From NCBI GenBank assembly GCA_009731425.1, contig AP018794.1, positions 434,001 to 498,000 of the forward strand: DNA of 64,000 bases, written 5' to 3'. The translations under genes and the position numbers were made by a program. Of this stretch, positions 16,169-25,780 are shown piece by piece. The notes under the pieces were generated by a model. The model was given only the letters and a program-made list of their open reading frames with translations, was not told the origin of the DNA and did no database searches. Numbering within the stretch: position 1 is the stretch's first letter; every line of letters begins with the position of its first letter. This DNA is from Lachnospiraceae bacterium KM106-2 (GTDB lineage Bacteria; Bacillota; Clostridia; Lachnospirales; Lachnospiraceae).

Positions 16169-17854
16169 ATGGCACAAGTTGAAGTAATTAAGGCAAGTGA
16201 GGGAACTGTAAATAGAAGAAGAAATATTATTGGCTCAGGGGTAACTTTTGATAGAAAGAGGGTTGCAGCTTACGTCAGAGTAAGTACTGATGGAGAGGAG
16301 CAGTTGCAGAGCTTTCACTCGCAAAAATCATATTATGAAGAGAAAATATCAAAGAATAAGGACTGGGCAATGGTTGGTATCTATGCTGATGAAGCCATTA
16401 CTGGTACAAAGACTGCAAAGCGAGATGGATTCCTTAATATGATTGATGATTGTATGAATGGGCTTATTGATGTTGTTCTTACGAAGTCAATTTCACGTTT
16501 TTCTCGTAACCTGGTAGACACACTTCAGTATGTGAGACTTCTAAAGGAAAAGGGTGTAGCTATTATTTTCGAGAAAGAAAATATAAATACTCTTTCTATG
16601 GAAAGTGAAATGGCGCTGGCATTATTAAGTACTCTGGCACAGAATGAAGTCGAGTCATTATCAGCTAATGTTAAGATGGGCATAAAGATGAAGATGAAAC
16701 GTGGCGAATTAATGGGATTTAATGGTTGTCTCGGATATGACTATCATCCCGAAGATAAATCCATTACCGTGAATGAAGAAGAGGCGGAAGTGGTTCGCTA
16801 TATCTTTGATCAGTATGTTCAAGGGTATGGAGCTTACACCATATCAAGGCAACTTGAAAAGCTTGGAAAGAAGAACAAAAAGGGTACTGTAAAGTGGTCA
16901 GATTCTGGTGTGCTAGGAATAATTAAGAATGAAAAGTACAAGGGAGACCTATTACTTGGCAAGTCATTTACCGTAGATCCGATTTCAAAGAGACGTTTGG
17001 AAAATATGGGTGAGGAAGAACAGTATTACTTGAAAAATCACCATGATCCTATTGTTTCAGCAGAGATTTGGGATAAGGCGAAGGAAATTCGAGAGGAAAG
17101 ATATCGTATTAATAATACGGTAGTAGATGGTACTCGAATGAAAGCAACTCGTAAATTTGCGTTCAGTAGTATGTGTCAATGTGGATTTTGCGGGAAATAC
17201 TTTTCCAGACGTTCACATCATCAGGATACACATAATAAGAAACCAGTATGGAAATGTACTACAGCCACTAAGAGTGGTATTGATAAGTGTCCAAATAGTA
17301 AGTCGATGGATGAAGTAATTATCGAGAATGCATTTTTAGAAATGTTTAATCTGCTTGCTGATAACTTTGATGATGTACTTGAATCGGTACTTAAGTCGGT
17401 AGAGGAGACCATTTGCAACGATGAAAGTGCAGCAAAGCTTAGTAGGATTGATAAGTCACTCAGTGCATTAGAGTCAAAGAGAAAAAAATTGACCGACATG
17501 TTACTGGATGATAAAATTACTAAGGATGCTTATGATGAAAAATATGATGATATTACACGTAAGATTAAGCAAGAAAAAGAAGAACGAAGCCTTTATGCTT
17601 CTAATGTTAATGCTCAAAGAGACGTTGGAAAAAGAATGAGGGATATTCGTATTCTATTAAATGAAGCAGAAGGAATTAAGAAGTTTGACCGAGTGGTCTT
17701 TGAGAGTATTGTTGAAAAAGTCATCGTAGGTGAAACAAATGCAGATGGCAGTTCTGATCCTTATAAATTAACCTTTGTGTTAAGAGGAATAGATAACAGA
17801 ATGGTACCTGATGCAAAGAACCGATATCTAAATCTTCGTAAGAAGACAGGTTGA
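16169..17854 (+). CDS. Large serine recombinase
   Basis: A 561-residue protein. The resolvase domain has the nucleophile in AAYVRVSTDG (Ser39) and the SRFSRN active-site motif. Then come the recombinase domain (GYDYHPEDKSITVNEEEAEVVRYIFDQYV), a zinc ribbon (CQCGFCGKYFSRRSH and KCPNSK) and a long coiled coil (about 410-500). This is the architecture of integrases/transposases of Tn4451/Tn1549-type and phage elements, which cut and exchange att sites. AGGAGG precedes the start. All catalytic motifs are intact, so it could still be active. Confidence 0.93.
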   Translation: MAQVEVIKASEGTVNRRRNIIGSGVTFDRKRVAAYVRVSTDGEEQLQSFHSQKSYYEEKISKNKDWAMVGIYADEAITGTKTAKRDGFLNMIDDCMNGLIDVVLTKSISRFSRNLVDTLQYVRLLKEKGVAIIFEKENINTLSMESEMALALLSTLAQNEVESLSANVKMGIKMKMKRGELMGFNGCLGYDYHPEDKSITVNEEEAEVVRYIFDQYVQGYGAYTISRQLEKLGKKNKKGTVKWSDSGVLGIIKNEKYKGDLLLGKSFTVDPISKRRLENMGEEEQYYLKNHHDPIVSAEIWDKAKEIREERYRINNTVVDGTRMKATRKFAFSSMCQCGFCGKYFSRRSHHQDTHNKKPVWKCTTATKSGIDKCPNSKSMDEVIIENAFLEMFNLLADNFDDVLESVLKSVEETICNDESAAKLSRIDKSLSALESKRKKLTDMLLDDKITKDAYDEKYDDITRKIKQEKEERSLYASNVNAQRDVGKRMRDIRILLNEAEGIKKFDRVVFESIVEKVIVGETNADGSSDPYKLTFVLRGIDNRMVPDAKNRYLNLRKKTG

Positions 17855-17891
17855 TAACAACCGATAATATATAATTCACCAAGTAGAGAGG

Positions 17892-18125
17892 ATGTTTGAA
17901 ATGGACAAACACGATTACTTAGTGGATAATGAATATAGCAAAAGTTCTGTTGATAATGATCACGCAGGAGAGTCAGCTCAAATGTGTTCTTATCAGCAGG
18001 ACGAGTTAACCGAAAATTGTTCTTTTTGCCAAGACGACACACGTCGAAACCGTTGTGCTTTTAGAACGCAGAAAATAAAAAGTATTTTGGAGGATATATT
18101 ATGGAATTTAAGGGAACTAAATTAG
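17892..18125 (+). CDS. Hypothetical Cys-containing small protein
   Basis: A 77-residue frame, very polar in its first half with several Cys (ENCSFCQDDTRRNRC). Its last 24 bases overlap the DUF1292 gene and contain that gene's GGAGG. ATG 17901 has a better-spaced GAGAGG than ATG 17892. It may be real or a chance frame; no function is recognised. Confidence 0.35.
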   Translation: MFEMDKHDYLVDNEYSKSSVDNDHAGESAQMCSYQQDELTENCSFCQDDTRRNRCAFRTQKIKSILEDILWNLRELN

Positions 18126-18379
18126 AGGATATTATCGTAACACTTCCTTTTGCTGATGGAACAAGTGTGGAATGTGGAGTTTATTCTTATTTTGAGGTTA
18201 ACAATAAACAATACTTTGCGATGCTTCCGCTCAAAGGGAAAAAGCAATTGGATTTCTCTCAAAGCTATATGCTATATGAGGTAAAAGAAGATGAGGAGAA
18301 CAATCCTAATGTCTTCTATATAGAGAGTGATGAGGAATACGCTATTGCAGCACAATATTTTTCCAATCAATTGAAATAG
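18101..18379 (+). CDS. DUF1292-family protein (YrzB-like)
   Basis: A 92-residue protein with the family pattern: an acidic beta-rich start (IIVTLPFADGTSVECGVYSYFEVNNKQYFAMLPL), then YMLYEVKEDEENNPNVFYIESDEEYAIAAQYF. Genomic copies sit near the Holliday-junction resolvase YqgF, and extra copies travel on clostridial elements. The biochemical role is unknown. GGAGG precedes the ATG. A GGATGAAAGG/CCTTTCATCC hairpin follows at 18388-18409. Confidence 0.85.
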   Translation: MEFKGTKLEDIIVTLPFADGTSVECGVYSYFEVNNKQYFAMLPLKGKKQLDFSQSYMLYEVKEDEENNPNVFYIESDEEYAIAAQYFSNQLK

Positions 18380-18414
18380 ACAAGCTTGGATGAAAGGCAC
18401 CTTTCATCCAGTTA

Positions 18415-18590
18415 TTTCAATCAGTAATGACTGGTACTGGTGCGAGCAAGTGGCAAAGTCAGCCACCTGCTCGCACCAGTCCAGAAGCCGAAAAGCGTTG
18501 TTTCCGGCTTCTGATTTCAAATGGAGAACGAAGTTCTCCAAACCTCTCCTCGAGATAGAAATAGGGTGAGTGAAAGTAATTGTCTACAGT
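18415..18590 (+). ncRNA. Candidate structured RNA, copy A
   Basis: This matches 29551-29713 in order: TTTCAATCAG; a P1 stem (ACTGGTGCGAGC 18436-18447 with GCTCGCACCAGT 18469-18480, extended by GTGGC/GCCAC); a P2 stem (CAGAAGCCG 18482 with CGGCTTCTG 18505, plus AAA/TTT and loop AGCGTTG); an extra hairpin TGGAGAAC/GTTCTCCA; AACCTCTCC; and GGGTGAGTGAAAG with GTCTACAGT. Stems differ from copy B by compensating changes while loops and single strands are conserved. The IS element starts a few bases after the last motif, so the natural 3' end is probably lost. Strand is inferred from copy B's terminator. Confidence 0.65.
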
Positions 18591-18594
18591 CTAA

Positions 18595-20415
18595 GAGGCT
18601 GTAAAATAAGTCCTTAATTAAGAATCTCCAGTCCCAGCAAATGCCGGTTCTGGAGATTCTTTGTTTTTATATCTTATTTTTTATGCGACTGAGTGAAGCT
18701 TTCAAGAAAAAGAGTACACTTAATAAAGCTCTGCGTGTAGTTCTTAGATTTTAGGCAGCTAACTCGATTCTCTGTCTTTTATTATGATATTTATAAAGAT
18801 TAAAACCACAAGAAATCAGTGTGAGTTCGAGAATTACGTTTTTCTCACCTCTTCGAAATAGTCTTTTGTAAGACTTATCCCATTTTAAAACACCAAATGT
18901 TCCTTCAGATTGAATACTACGATTCATTCTTAATAGTGCTCCATGTATTGATTCTAGGTTTGTAATTACCTCTTGATGAATTGATGTTAATTCCTGATTC
19001 ATTCGAATGATTCTGCTTTTGGTTGCCTTAGGGCAACATTCATTTTTATATTGGCAGCCTTCGCATGATTCACATTCATAGATTTCTTCGGTTCTGCCAT
19101 ATTTATTTTTATAGACATGTTGTTTGCTTTTAAAGTGAAAAGCTTTTCCACTTGGGCATATCAGATTTCCATTCTCGTCCCTTTTAAAATTGACTGCACG
19201 ATATGGATTTTCATGATACTTCTTATCGGATGTTTCCTTTTTGAACATAGTGAATTTCATATACTTTTCCATTCCATGCTCTTCACAGTAAAGATAGTTA
19301 TTATAGGAACCGTAGCCTGCATCTGCAACTGGATACTTTGGATAATGGCCATAGATTTCATTGAATTTCTCTATCAAAGGAACAAAGCATTACATATCTG
19401 ATGTATATGGTTTTACATCAACTACTGCAATATATTCATCACAGACAGCGGTCTGTAGATTATACGCTGGGAGTAGCTGGTCATTCCCCATATAATCCCG
19501 TTTTATGCGCATAAATGTGGCATCGTGATCGGTTTTAGAATAACTGTTTCTTTCATCACCACAGACTTCTATATGATGTCCATAGGTCTTTAACCGTTCT
19601 AGATATCCCTGTAATTCTTGATACTGTTTTTGAGGAAGACTTTTTCTGTGACCACAGCCAGAAACAAACGTGGATTCATCGAGATTTGTTGCATTCTTGT
19701 ACATTTCCAAGAGTTCGGATATATATTCAACAGCATACTCATCTCGTTTCTCCAATTTTACACTTAAATAGCCTAACACCTCTTGATTCATTGCATCAAT
19801 GAGCATGGAGATTTTTTCAAACACTTTTTCACGATTCTTGGTACAGGACTTTTTCCATACCCAAGTATAGCGGTTCACATTCACCTCTATTTTAGTACCA
19901 TCGATATAAGTGTGTTCCAGATCAACATGATCTTTTTCAAAAATATATGTATTTAAATCTCGAAAAATCTGTTCTATAGAATCAACAAGTTCATTTCGGA
20001 TGATGTTGCCGAATGTGGCAAAGGATGGTGCTTTCATTCCATCGAGAAGATACATATATCGAATATCATTTCTACAAAGTCTCTCTATCTCACGAAGAGA
20101 ACAGATTCCGTGTTCCATGAAAGCAAAGAGTATCACTTTAAGGAGTTTCTGTGCATCACACCTTGGGCGACCTATTTTGTATCCTTTGCTCTACAAAATA
20201 TCTTGATAGGTCAATGTGATCCATTACCTCACAAAAAGTGTATACCGGATCAGATATATCAATTAATTTTTCGATTTCCAATGGTAATTTTAGCTGACGT
20301 ACTGTATAATTATCATTGGTGTTATTATTTATTTGCATACTTAATTATACCAAAAAATCGCTGAAGTCTCACGACCTCAGCGATTTTTCTTTTAGGGGAG
20401 TTTTTTTACAGCTCC
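18595..20415 (-). mobile_element. Decayed IS1182-type insertion sequence
   Basis: Imperfect terminal inverted repeats are visible: GAGGCTGTAAAATAAGTCC at the left and, read inward from the right, GGAGCTGTAAAAAAACTCC. The interior holds one broken transposase reading frame on the minus strand. A strong stem-loop (AGAATCTCCAG/CTGGAGATTCT, about 18623-18661) lies inside the left end. No clear target duplication was found. Confidence 0.75.
18751..20338 (-). pseudogene. IS1182-type transposase, frameshifted and interrupted
   Basis: The N-terminal piece (PLEIEKLIDISDPVYTF) breaks by a one-base frameshift near 20180 within GAGCAAAGGATAC. The next frame resumes with GYKIGRPRCDAQKLLKVILFAF and the catalytic HTYIDGTKIEVNVNRY. 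An in-frame TAA at 19390 follows PYTSDM, and the same frame continues with CFVPLIEKF and DAGYGSYNNY to RLFRRGEKNVILELTLI. At least two lesions make a functional protein unlikely. Confidence 0.85.
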
Positions 20416-20443
20416 TTATTTTTTATTTATAGGAGGATGAGAA

Positions 20444-22440
20444 ATGATGGATATTAAAAACATTATTTCAGATTTGACAGATGAATTACTTGAAGCGAGG
20501 AGAAATTATTATAGTGGTCAGATAGAGAGTATGTCTGATGCATCTTATGATGATAAGGAATATTACCTGATGAGCCTTGAAGCAAAGTATCCTCAGTTTA
20601 GTCGTTCAGATTCCCCTACTAAGGGTGTTGGATATAAACCAGTGAGTAAGCTACCAAAGGTTACGCATAAGACACCACAACTTAGTTTAGATAAGAGATA
20701 TGATGTAGAGGAAATAATTGATTGGGCAAGAGAGAGGTACTCGGACCCTATAAGGCAGATGGATTAACTGTTGTTTTAACGTATATGAATCATAAGTTAG
20801 AAGACAGTGTGACAAGTGGAAATGGTATTGTCGGGGAGCGAATTTTAGCTCAGGCAAGTGAAATTATTAATGTACCACATTTTATCGATGAACCCGGAGA
20901 GGTAATTATTCGTGGTGAGGCTGTAATTTTATCGAATATGTTTGAGGTGATTAATGAAAGTCTGCCAGAAGGTGCTGAAAAATATAAGACATGTAGAAAT
21001 CTTGCAAGTGGTACTATTCGCAACCTTGATCTTAGTGTAGTAAGAAATAGAAAGATGCATTTATTTGCATTTGAGGTACAGAAATCTGGTGATCAAGAGT
21101 TCCAAACGGATTCTGAAGAACGAGCATGGCTTGAAAAACAAGGATTTGATCTGGTGCCATATGAGGTATTGCATACAGCGAATGATATTCGACAGTATGT
21201 AAAAAAGCTTGGTGATTTGAGAGAATCCGGAACAATGCTATTTGATACAGATGGTGCTGTATTTAAATTAAATGATAAGCAACTTTGCAAAAAATCAGGT
21301 ACAACAGCCAAATATCCACGCTATTCGTTGGCCTTTAAGTAACCTAACAAGGGAGAAACTACAAAGGTTGTTAGGATTGATTGGCAATCTGGTCGATTCT
21401 CACTTACGCCGGTTGTAACAATAGAACCGATTGTCTTTGATGGCGTAACTGTTACAAAGGCTACTGCTCATAATGCTAACTTCGTTTTAGGAATGGATGA
21501 TAAAGGGAAGGTGGTGCGAAGTCCTTTATGCATCGGTAGTATGGTAAAAATTGAACGATCAGGCGAGGTTATTCCTAAGATTACGGAAGTGTATTTCGGA
21601 GATGATTGCGAAATCAGAGAAGCCGAGCTACCTTCGTTATGTCCCTGCTGCGGGCATAATTTAGAAAAACGCGGAGTTGATCTTGTTTGCACGAATCAAG
21701 ATTGTGTTGGAAAGTTAAAAGTAAAGCTGCGTTTAATGAACTCTAGGGAAGCATTAGAGATCGTTGGCCTAGGTGAAGAAACAGTAGAAATATTAGTTGA
21801 TAAAGGATTCATTAGTACGCTGGGTGATATATTTTCCCTGAAATTTCATAGTAAAGAACTAATAGAGCTTGATGGAATGGGAGAGAAATCAGTATCAGAC
21901 CTATTATCTAATATAGAATCTGCAGCCAAGAAAGATCTACCTTCTGTTATAACATCCCTTTGTATAAAAGATGTTGGACCAAAGATAGCAAAACTTATTG
22001 CTCAGAAGCTTCATCCTCAAGGAATTATGGGATTGATTCTGGTTCCAGAGGAGGATTTATTAAGTATTGATGGCGTTGGACCAGTTATCTCCAAGAATAT
22101 CCTTTCTTTTATTCACAGTACAGAGGAGTGTAAATTATTGTACATCTATACATATAACGGAGTAGGGCAGATTAATACTTGTAAACCAATTGTATGTGGT
22201 GCCCTTAATGGAAAAACCTTTGTTGTAACAGGTACTTTATCTAAAGAACGAAAGCTGATTGAACAGGATATAGTTGAGGCTGGAGGAAAGGTAAGTAGTT
22301 CTTGCAGTTCTAAGACATCTTATTTAGTATGTGGAGATAATCCAGGTTCATCAAAAGTCGCGAGTGCAGAAAAGCATAGTATTTCGATGATTGATGAGCA
22401 GTTACTTTATGAAATGATCAATAATGTACATATAATTTAA
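20444..22440 (+). pseudogene. ligA: NAD-dependent DNA ligase, broken by frameshift and stop
   Basis: Domains in order: Ia/adenylation start (PTKGVGYKPVSKLPKVTHKTP), the nucleotidyl Lys motif YKADGLTV, NLASGTIRNLD, OB fold (PLCIGSMVKIERSGEVIPKI), a four-Cys zinc finger (CPCCGHNL and CTNQDC), helix-hairpin-helix repeats and a BRCT domain (GKTFVVTGTL). A frameshift near 20740 separates the start from the KADG motif, and an in-frame TAA at 21340 replaces the aromatic residue expected in AFK-x-P. It is an accessory second ligase, since the normal chromosomal ligA would be intact elsewhere; it is inactive unless the lesions are sequencing errors. Confidence 0.85.
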
Positions 22441-22512
22441 CAACATTTAATGTATGTGGTGGAAGTATAGTAAATGTATACTTTAATAGAAATTATGAAG
22501 GGTGGAAAATCA

Positions 22513-22806
22513 ATGTTAAAGAAAAATGCAAATGAAGAGTCGAAGAGTTGTGTAGGAATCGTATCTTATAAAGTAGTATCTGAAAGAGAGTTTTATATCT
22601 TAGAAAGATTGGATAGAGATACATATGCACTAATTGTAATGGATAATGTGCCTACGGATATGGAACAAAAATCACTCGAAAAGTTTATGGGAGAACATGA
22701 AACTGAAGGTTCTTCAGAAGCAGGAACGATTGAAGAGATATTTAAAGATGTAGATGATGAGATCAAAGAATATTTACTTAAATTCTTAGATTACAATGAA
22801 TTATAG
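22513..22806 (+). CDS. Small acidic protein downstream of the ligase
   Basis: A 97-residue protein from ATG 22513, favoured over 22474 because GGGTGG lies just upstream. It is rich in Glu and Asp (HETEGSSEAGTIEEIFKDVDDEIKEYLLKFLDYNEL), with an N-terminal beta region (VGIVSYKVVSEREFYILERL). I do not recognise the family. It ends the island's gene run and is followed by a terminator. Confidence 0.6.
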   Translation: MLKKNANEESKSCVGIVSYKVVSEREFYILERLDRDTYALIVMDNVPTDMEQKSLEKFMGEHETEGSSEAGTIEEIFKDVDDEIKEYLLKFLDYNEL

Positions 22807-22818
22807 AAACTAAAGATG

Positions 22819-22854
22819 GAAGAAAGGTAAATTAAAAGTGACTTACCTTTCTTC
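22819..22854 (+). terminator. Terminator at the end of the island genes
   Basis: GAAGAAAGGTAA pairs exactly with TTACCTTTCTTC around a 12-base loop, followed by GTTTAT. This is a good intrinsic terminator despite a weak T tract. Confidence 0.7.
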
Positions 22855-22870
22855 GTTTATATAAAACTGT

Positions 22871-22995
22871 TTCCAGTTATTAATAAACGGCTGCTATTAA
22901 TGTAGCAACTGCTCATTAATAACTGGAATAGAACCTGTTTAAAGCGATGAAAGAATCTGTATTATGATAAACAGAGGAGTGGGACAAATTTGTCC
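22871..22995. repeat. Cluster of three inverted repeats
   Basis: TTCCAGTTATTAAT (22871) and ATTAATAACTGGAA (22915) are a perfect 14-bp inverted pair with an inner GCTA/TAGC hairpin. CTGTTTA (22935) pairs with TAAACAG (22968). GGACAAATTTGTCC (22982-22995) is a perfect palindrome. No gene overlaps them. This is the sort of structure found at single-strand origins, oriT sites or element ends. Confidence 0.65.
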
Positions 22996-23426
22996 ACTGC
23001 TACAGACATAAAATAAAAAAGAGAAGGTATAAAATAATGGATGCAACTGTGTCACAGATTAAGAGTTTTTGTAGTATGTGGGATTCTTTGTATTGATTAG
23101 TAATGAAATACATTCCATACTACTACCTTTTGAGAAATGAGTGGCTTATAAAGAATAGTATTTAGCAAGTAATTAATTTACGTGGCTGTCAAATTCAGAT
23201 GCATTACCAGTCATAATGGTTTTGATTTTTTCATATGTATTCCTCCTATCTTTAAATAGTCCTAGTTTCAATGCATGTACCTAAAGTTCTGATAATTTCT
23301 ATAATAATCTTGCACAATGGATAAAAGAAAATGGACGAAAACAGAACCTACAATATAAACATAATTACACTTGAGACGATGATTGGCCTCGTTTTTAAAT
23401 ATATATTATATTTTTTTGTAAAAGTG
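22996..23426. other. Gene-poor stretch with small-gene remnants
   Basis: A 19-codon frame at 23038 (MDATVSQIKSFCSMWDSLY) has a GAGAAGG box but no known relative. On the minus strand at 23234-23173 an AGGAGG box and ATG begin a frame that stops after seven codons; a one-base shift gives IKTIMTGNASEFDSHVN, like the start of small sporulation-type proteins. I see no intact gene. Confidence 0.4.
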
Positions 23427-23455
23427 TTGACATAGTGATATCACTATGCTATCGT
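23427..23455 (+). promoter_or_regulatory. Promoter with an 18-bp perfect palindromic operator
   Basis: TTGACA at 23427 and TATCGT at 23450 are 17 bases apart. The palindrome CATAGTGATATCACTATG (23431-23448) fills the spacer, so a bound repressor would block RNA polymerase. The same GTGATATC core recurs before the holin gene and near the RHH gene. Confidence 0.75.
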
Positions 23456-23512
23456 TAATTTCAAGATAGTCGACCATCTTAAAAATATAACAAATACAAA
23501 GGAGAATTAATT

Positions 23513-24010
23513 ATGTCAAATTATTATGCAAGTCGTACTACTTATGAAGGTACAAGTGCTGTACGATATTATACAGGTGGTAAAGTGTTTTATCGTGTTG
23601 GAGGTTCTCGTAGTTGGAGAAATAATAACCCTGGAAATTTAAGACCATCATCTATTACCGAAAGTTGTCATCAAATCGGTAAAGAAAAAACTTCTAAAGA
23701 ATCAGCTTATTTTGCTATTTTTGAAAGTGTAGAGTATGGTAGAAAAGCTCACAACAAGCTGTTAACAAGTGTATATAGCGGAAGCACAATTAATGACATG
23801 GTACATAAATATGCACCTAAATCAGATAAAAATAACCCAACTAAATATGTCAACTATATTTGTGAACAAACTGGCCTAAGTAAAAAAGCTACCGTTGGAT
23901 CTTTATCTGCTAGTCAATTAAATTCTTTAGAAAAAGCTATGTCCACCTATGAAGGCTTCAAGGCCGGACGTGTTGTACATACTAATGAGAAACCTATACT
24001 AAAGAATTAA
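23513..24010 (+). CDS. P5-like peptidoglycan-active protein (bacteriocin or effector candidate)
   Basis: Residues 35-135 follow the phage structural protein P5/lytic-transglycosylase-like pattern: RNNNPGNLRPSS, YFAIFESVEYGRKAHNKLL, a YAPKSDKNNPTKYVNYICEQTGL segment. It has no signal peptide, and about 35 Tyr/Gly/Ser-rich residues precede the domain. It is an isolated single gene with its own repressed promoter and terminator, unlike a phage tail gene. The co-regulated TcdE-like holin 2.2 kb away could release it. The family call is moderate; the effector role is inferred. Confidence 0.6.
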   Translation: MSNYYASRTTYEGTSAVRYYTGGKVFYRVGGSRSWRNNNPGNLRPSSITESCHQIGKEKTSKESAYFAIFESVEYGRKAHNKLLTSVYSGSTINDMVHKYAPKSDKNNPTKYVNYICEQTGLSKKATVGSLSASQLNSLEKAMSTYEGFKAGRVVHTNEKPILKN

Positions 24011-24050
24011 ATACATTTGCAAAATAAAGTTACTACTTAAATAAGGTTAA

Positions 24051-24092
24051 AAAAAGAGAGAGAACATAAGATAACTATGCTCTCTCTCTTTT
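24051..24092. terminator. Bidirectional terminator between convergent genes
   Basis: AAAAAGAGAGAG pairs with CTCTCTCTCTTTT across a loop of about 17 bases, with T on the plus side and A on the other. It serves the P5-like gene and possibly the LRR gene. Confidence 0.8.
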
Positions 24093-24154
24093 GGTTATAT
24101 CTAATACAAATATATTATTCAATACTCAGTTAAATCATATAATATACAAATATT

Positions 24155-25414
24155 TTAATTAGTGATTACAGTTTCATTTTCTAATTTTTTTAGTCCAGAA
24201 GTATCTAAAATATTGTTTCCCTTTATATTTAGCTCTTTTAAATGCCTCATATTCTTTAGTACCCCTACATCTTCTATTGAATTATCTGACAAATCCAAAT
24301 ACTCTAAATTTATTAGATTTCCTAACATTGAGAGATCAGTTATTCGGTTATTACTCAAATCTAAATATTTTAACTGAGTTAGATTTTTTATTGGATCTAA
24401 ATCTTTTATATTATTACCTGCTATTTGTAATTTTTCTAATTGTGTTAGTTTTTTAAGACAACTAATATTTGCTATAGTACTTTCTCCCATTCGATCAATA
24501 ATTACTAGTTCCGTTAATTTTGTCAAGCTGCCAATTGGTTTTGGAATTTCCTGTAGTGTTCCATCTAGAATATATAATCTCTCTAAATTTTTTAACCCAG
24601 TTAATCCACTTAAGTCTGTATCATTTGAAATCATGGTATCTAATTCAATAATTCCTAAATCATTTAATAATTTTTTATTGTTAAATTCTAGATCTGCTTG
24701 CAATACCTTTAGGTTCGGCAAATTAGCTAAAAACATTTGTTTTTCAATTCCTGTTGACTGCATTCTCAACGTTGTTAATAATTTTAATGATTCCAGTATT
24801 TTTACATTAGATTGATATTCACCAATTCTTTCACATCCATTTATATTTAATATTTTTAATTTTACCATATTCTTTAATGGAGTTAAATCTTGCAGTTCTA
24901 CTGAATTTCTTAAATTTAGTTCTTCTAAATTTACCAATTTATTAAGTGGATTAATATCCGTTATGTAAGTATTATCTAAATCCAATTTTTTTAATGATAT
25001 CATATTTTGAATTGGCGTTAAGCTATTAATTTCATTTAGTCCAAGTCGTAAATCCTCTAATTGTTTCAAATTACTTAATGGTTCTAAATCTGTAATCCCA
25101 GTATTACTTAAATCTAAAGTTTTTAAATTTGGTAGTTTTTCAATATCATTTAAATCTGTAATATTTGTTCCTGTCAAATCCAATTCTTCAATCTTTTCCA
25201 AATCACTTTTTGATATTTTCGCCTTTTTTTTATCAATTTTATTCTGTATTATTTTTATCAACTTCTTATTTGAAAAATTCTCTTCTTGTGATGTGACTTC
25301 AGCAGGTTGTTTGGTTTGTTTCGCAACTCGATCGTCATGATTGTTGCTTATATTACAACTTGTCATTATTGTACATGCCGCAATAGCTATTGGAATAAAA
25401 TATTTCTTTTTCAT
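24155..25414 (-). CDS. Leucine-rich-repeat lipoprotein (internalin-like)
   Basis: A lipoprotein signal (KKYFIPIAIAACTIMTSC, lipobox TMTSC-like with the acylated Cys) is followed by a charged linker and about 14 internalin-type repeats of 20-23 residues (LKTLDLSNTGITDLEPLSNL). It has no sortase motif, so it would sit on the membrane outer face. ATG 25414 is chosen because AGGAG lies eight bases upstream. LRR lipoproteins bind proteins; here it may recognise a surface partner or protect against the neighbouring wall-active protein. That link is inference. Confidence 0.85.
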   Translation of the reverse strand: MKKKYFIPIAIAACTIMTSCNISNNHDDRVAKQTKQPAEVTSQEENFSNKKLIKIIQNKIDKKKAKISKSDLEKIEELDLTGTNITDLNDIEKLPNLKTLDLSNTGITDLEPLSNLKQLEDLRLGLNEINSLTPIQNMISLKKLDLDNTYITDINPLNKLVNLEELNLRNSVELQDLTPLKNMVKLKILNINGCERIGEYQSNVKILESLKLLTTLRMQSTGIEKQMFLANLPNLKVLQADLEFNNKKLLNDLGIIELDTMISNDTDLSGLTGLKNLERLYILDGTLQEIPKPIGSLTKLTELVIIDRMGESTIANISCLKKLTQLEKLQIAGNNIKDLDPIKNLTQLKYLDLSNNRITDLSMLGNLINLEYLDLSDNSIEDVGVLKNMRHLKELNIKGNNILDTSGLKKLENETVITN

Positions 25415-25565
25415 TCGTATAACTCCTTTCATTCTCTATAACGCTTTTTTTACTTATTAAGATTACTGCAATTATTTTTAGTTAATTAAATTATATACCC
25501 CTAATACATTAATTACAAATTTAATTCCGTTTATTATGGCTCTTCAAGATACATAGCCACATAAT

Positions 25566-25604
25566 AAAAGAGCGATCTATATGCACCTATAGATCACTCT
25601 TTAT
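25566..25604. terminator. Bidirectional terminator after the RHH gene
   Basis: AAAGAGCGATCTATA pairs with TATAGATCACTCTTT around a six-base loop, with A and T tracts on opposite sides. Confidence 0.85.
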
Positions 25605-25606
25605 TA

Positions 25607-25759
25607 CTAGTTTTTGTTTTCCAAATTCTGCATAATAAGATTTACTATGTAATTACTAACAGATCGGTTTTCTTTTTTTGCTTCAATTTCAATTTTTTCT
25701 TTTAAACTAATTGGGATATTTACAAGTATTCTTGTTTTTTCACTATTCAAAGCCATAAG
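25607..25759 (-). CDS. Ribbon-helix-helix (Arc/CopG-type) repressor
   Basis: A 50-residue protein. The beta strand TRILVNIPISL is followed by two helices (KEKIEIEAKKEN and SVSNYIVNLIMQNLE), the classic RHH dimer fold that binds short palindromes. ATG 25759 is chosen over the longer frame because GGAG lies nine bases upstream and the extension crosses operator-like GATATC sites. It is the only DNA-binding protein in the region and is therefore the best candidate for the GTGATATCAC operators. Confidence 0.82.
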   Translation of the reverse strand, partial: LMALNSEKTRILVNIPISLKEKIEIEAKKENRSVSNYIVNLIMQNLENKN

Positions 25760-25780
25760 GAATTCTCCATTTCTAATAAA

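Noticed and set aside
19377..19392. Programmed frameshift or read-through in the IS transposase
   Set aside because: The TAA at 19390 is in the same frame as the downstream part, and another lesion near 20180 also breaks the gene; no slippery site is placed for a programmed event.
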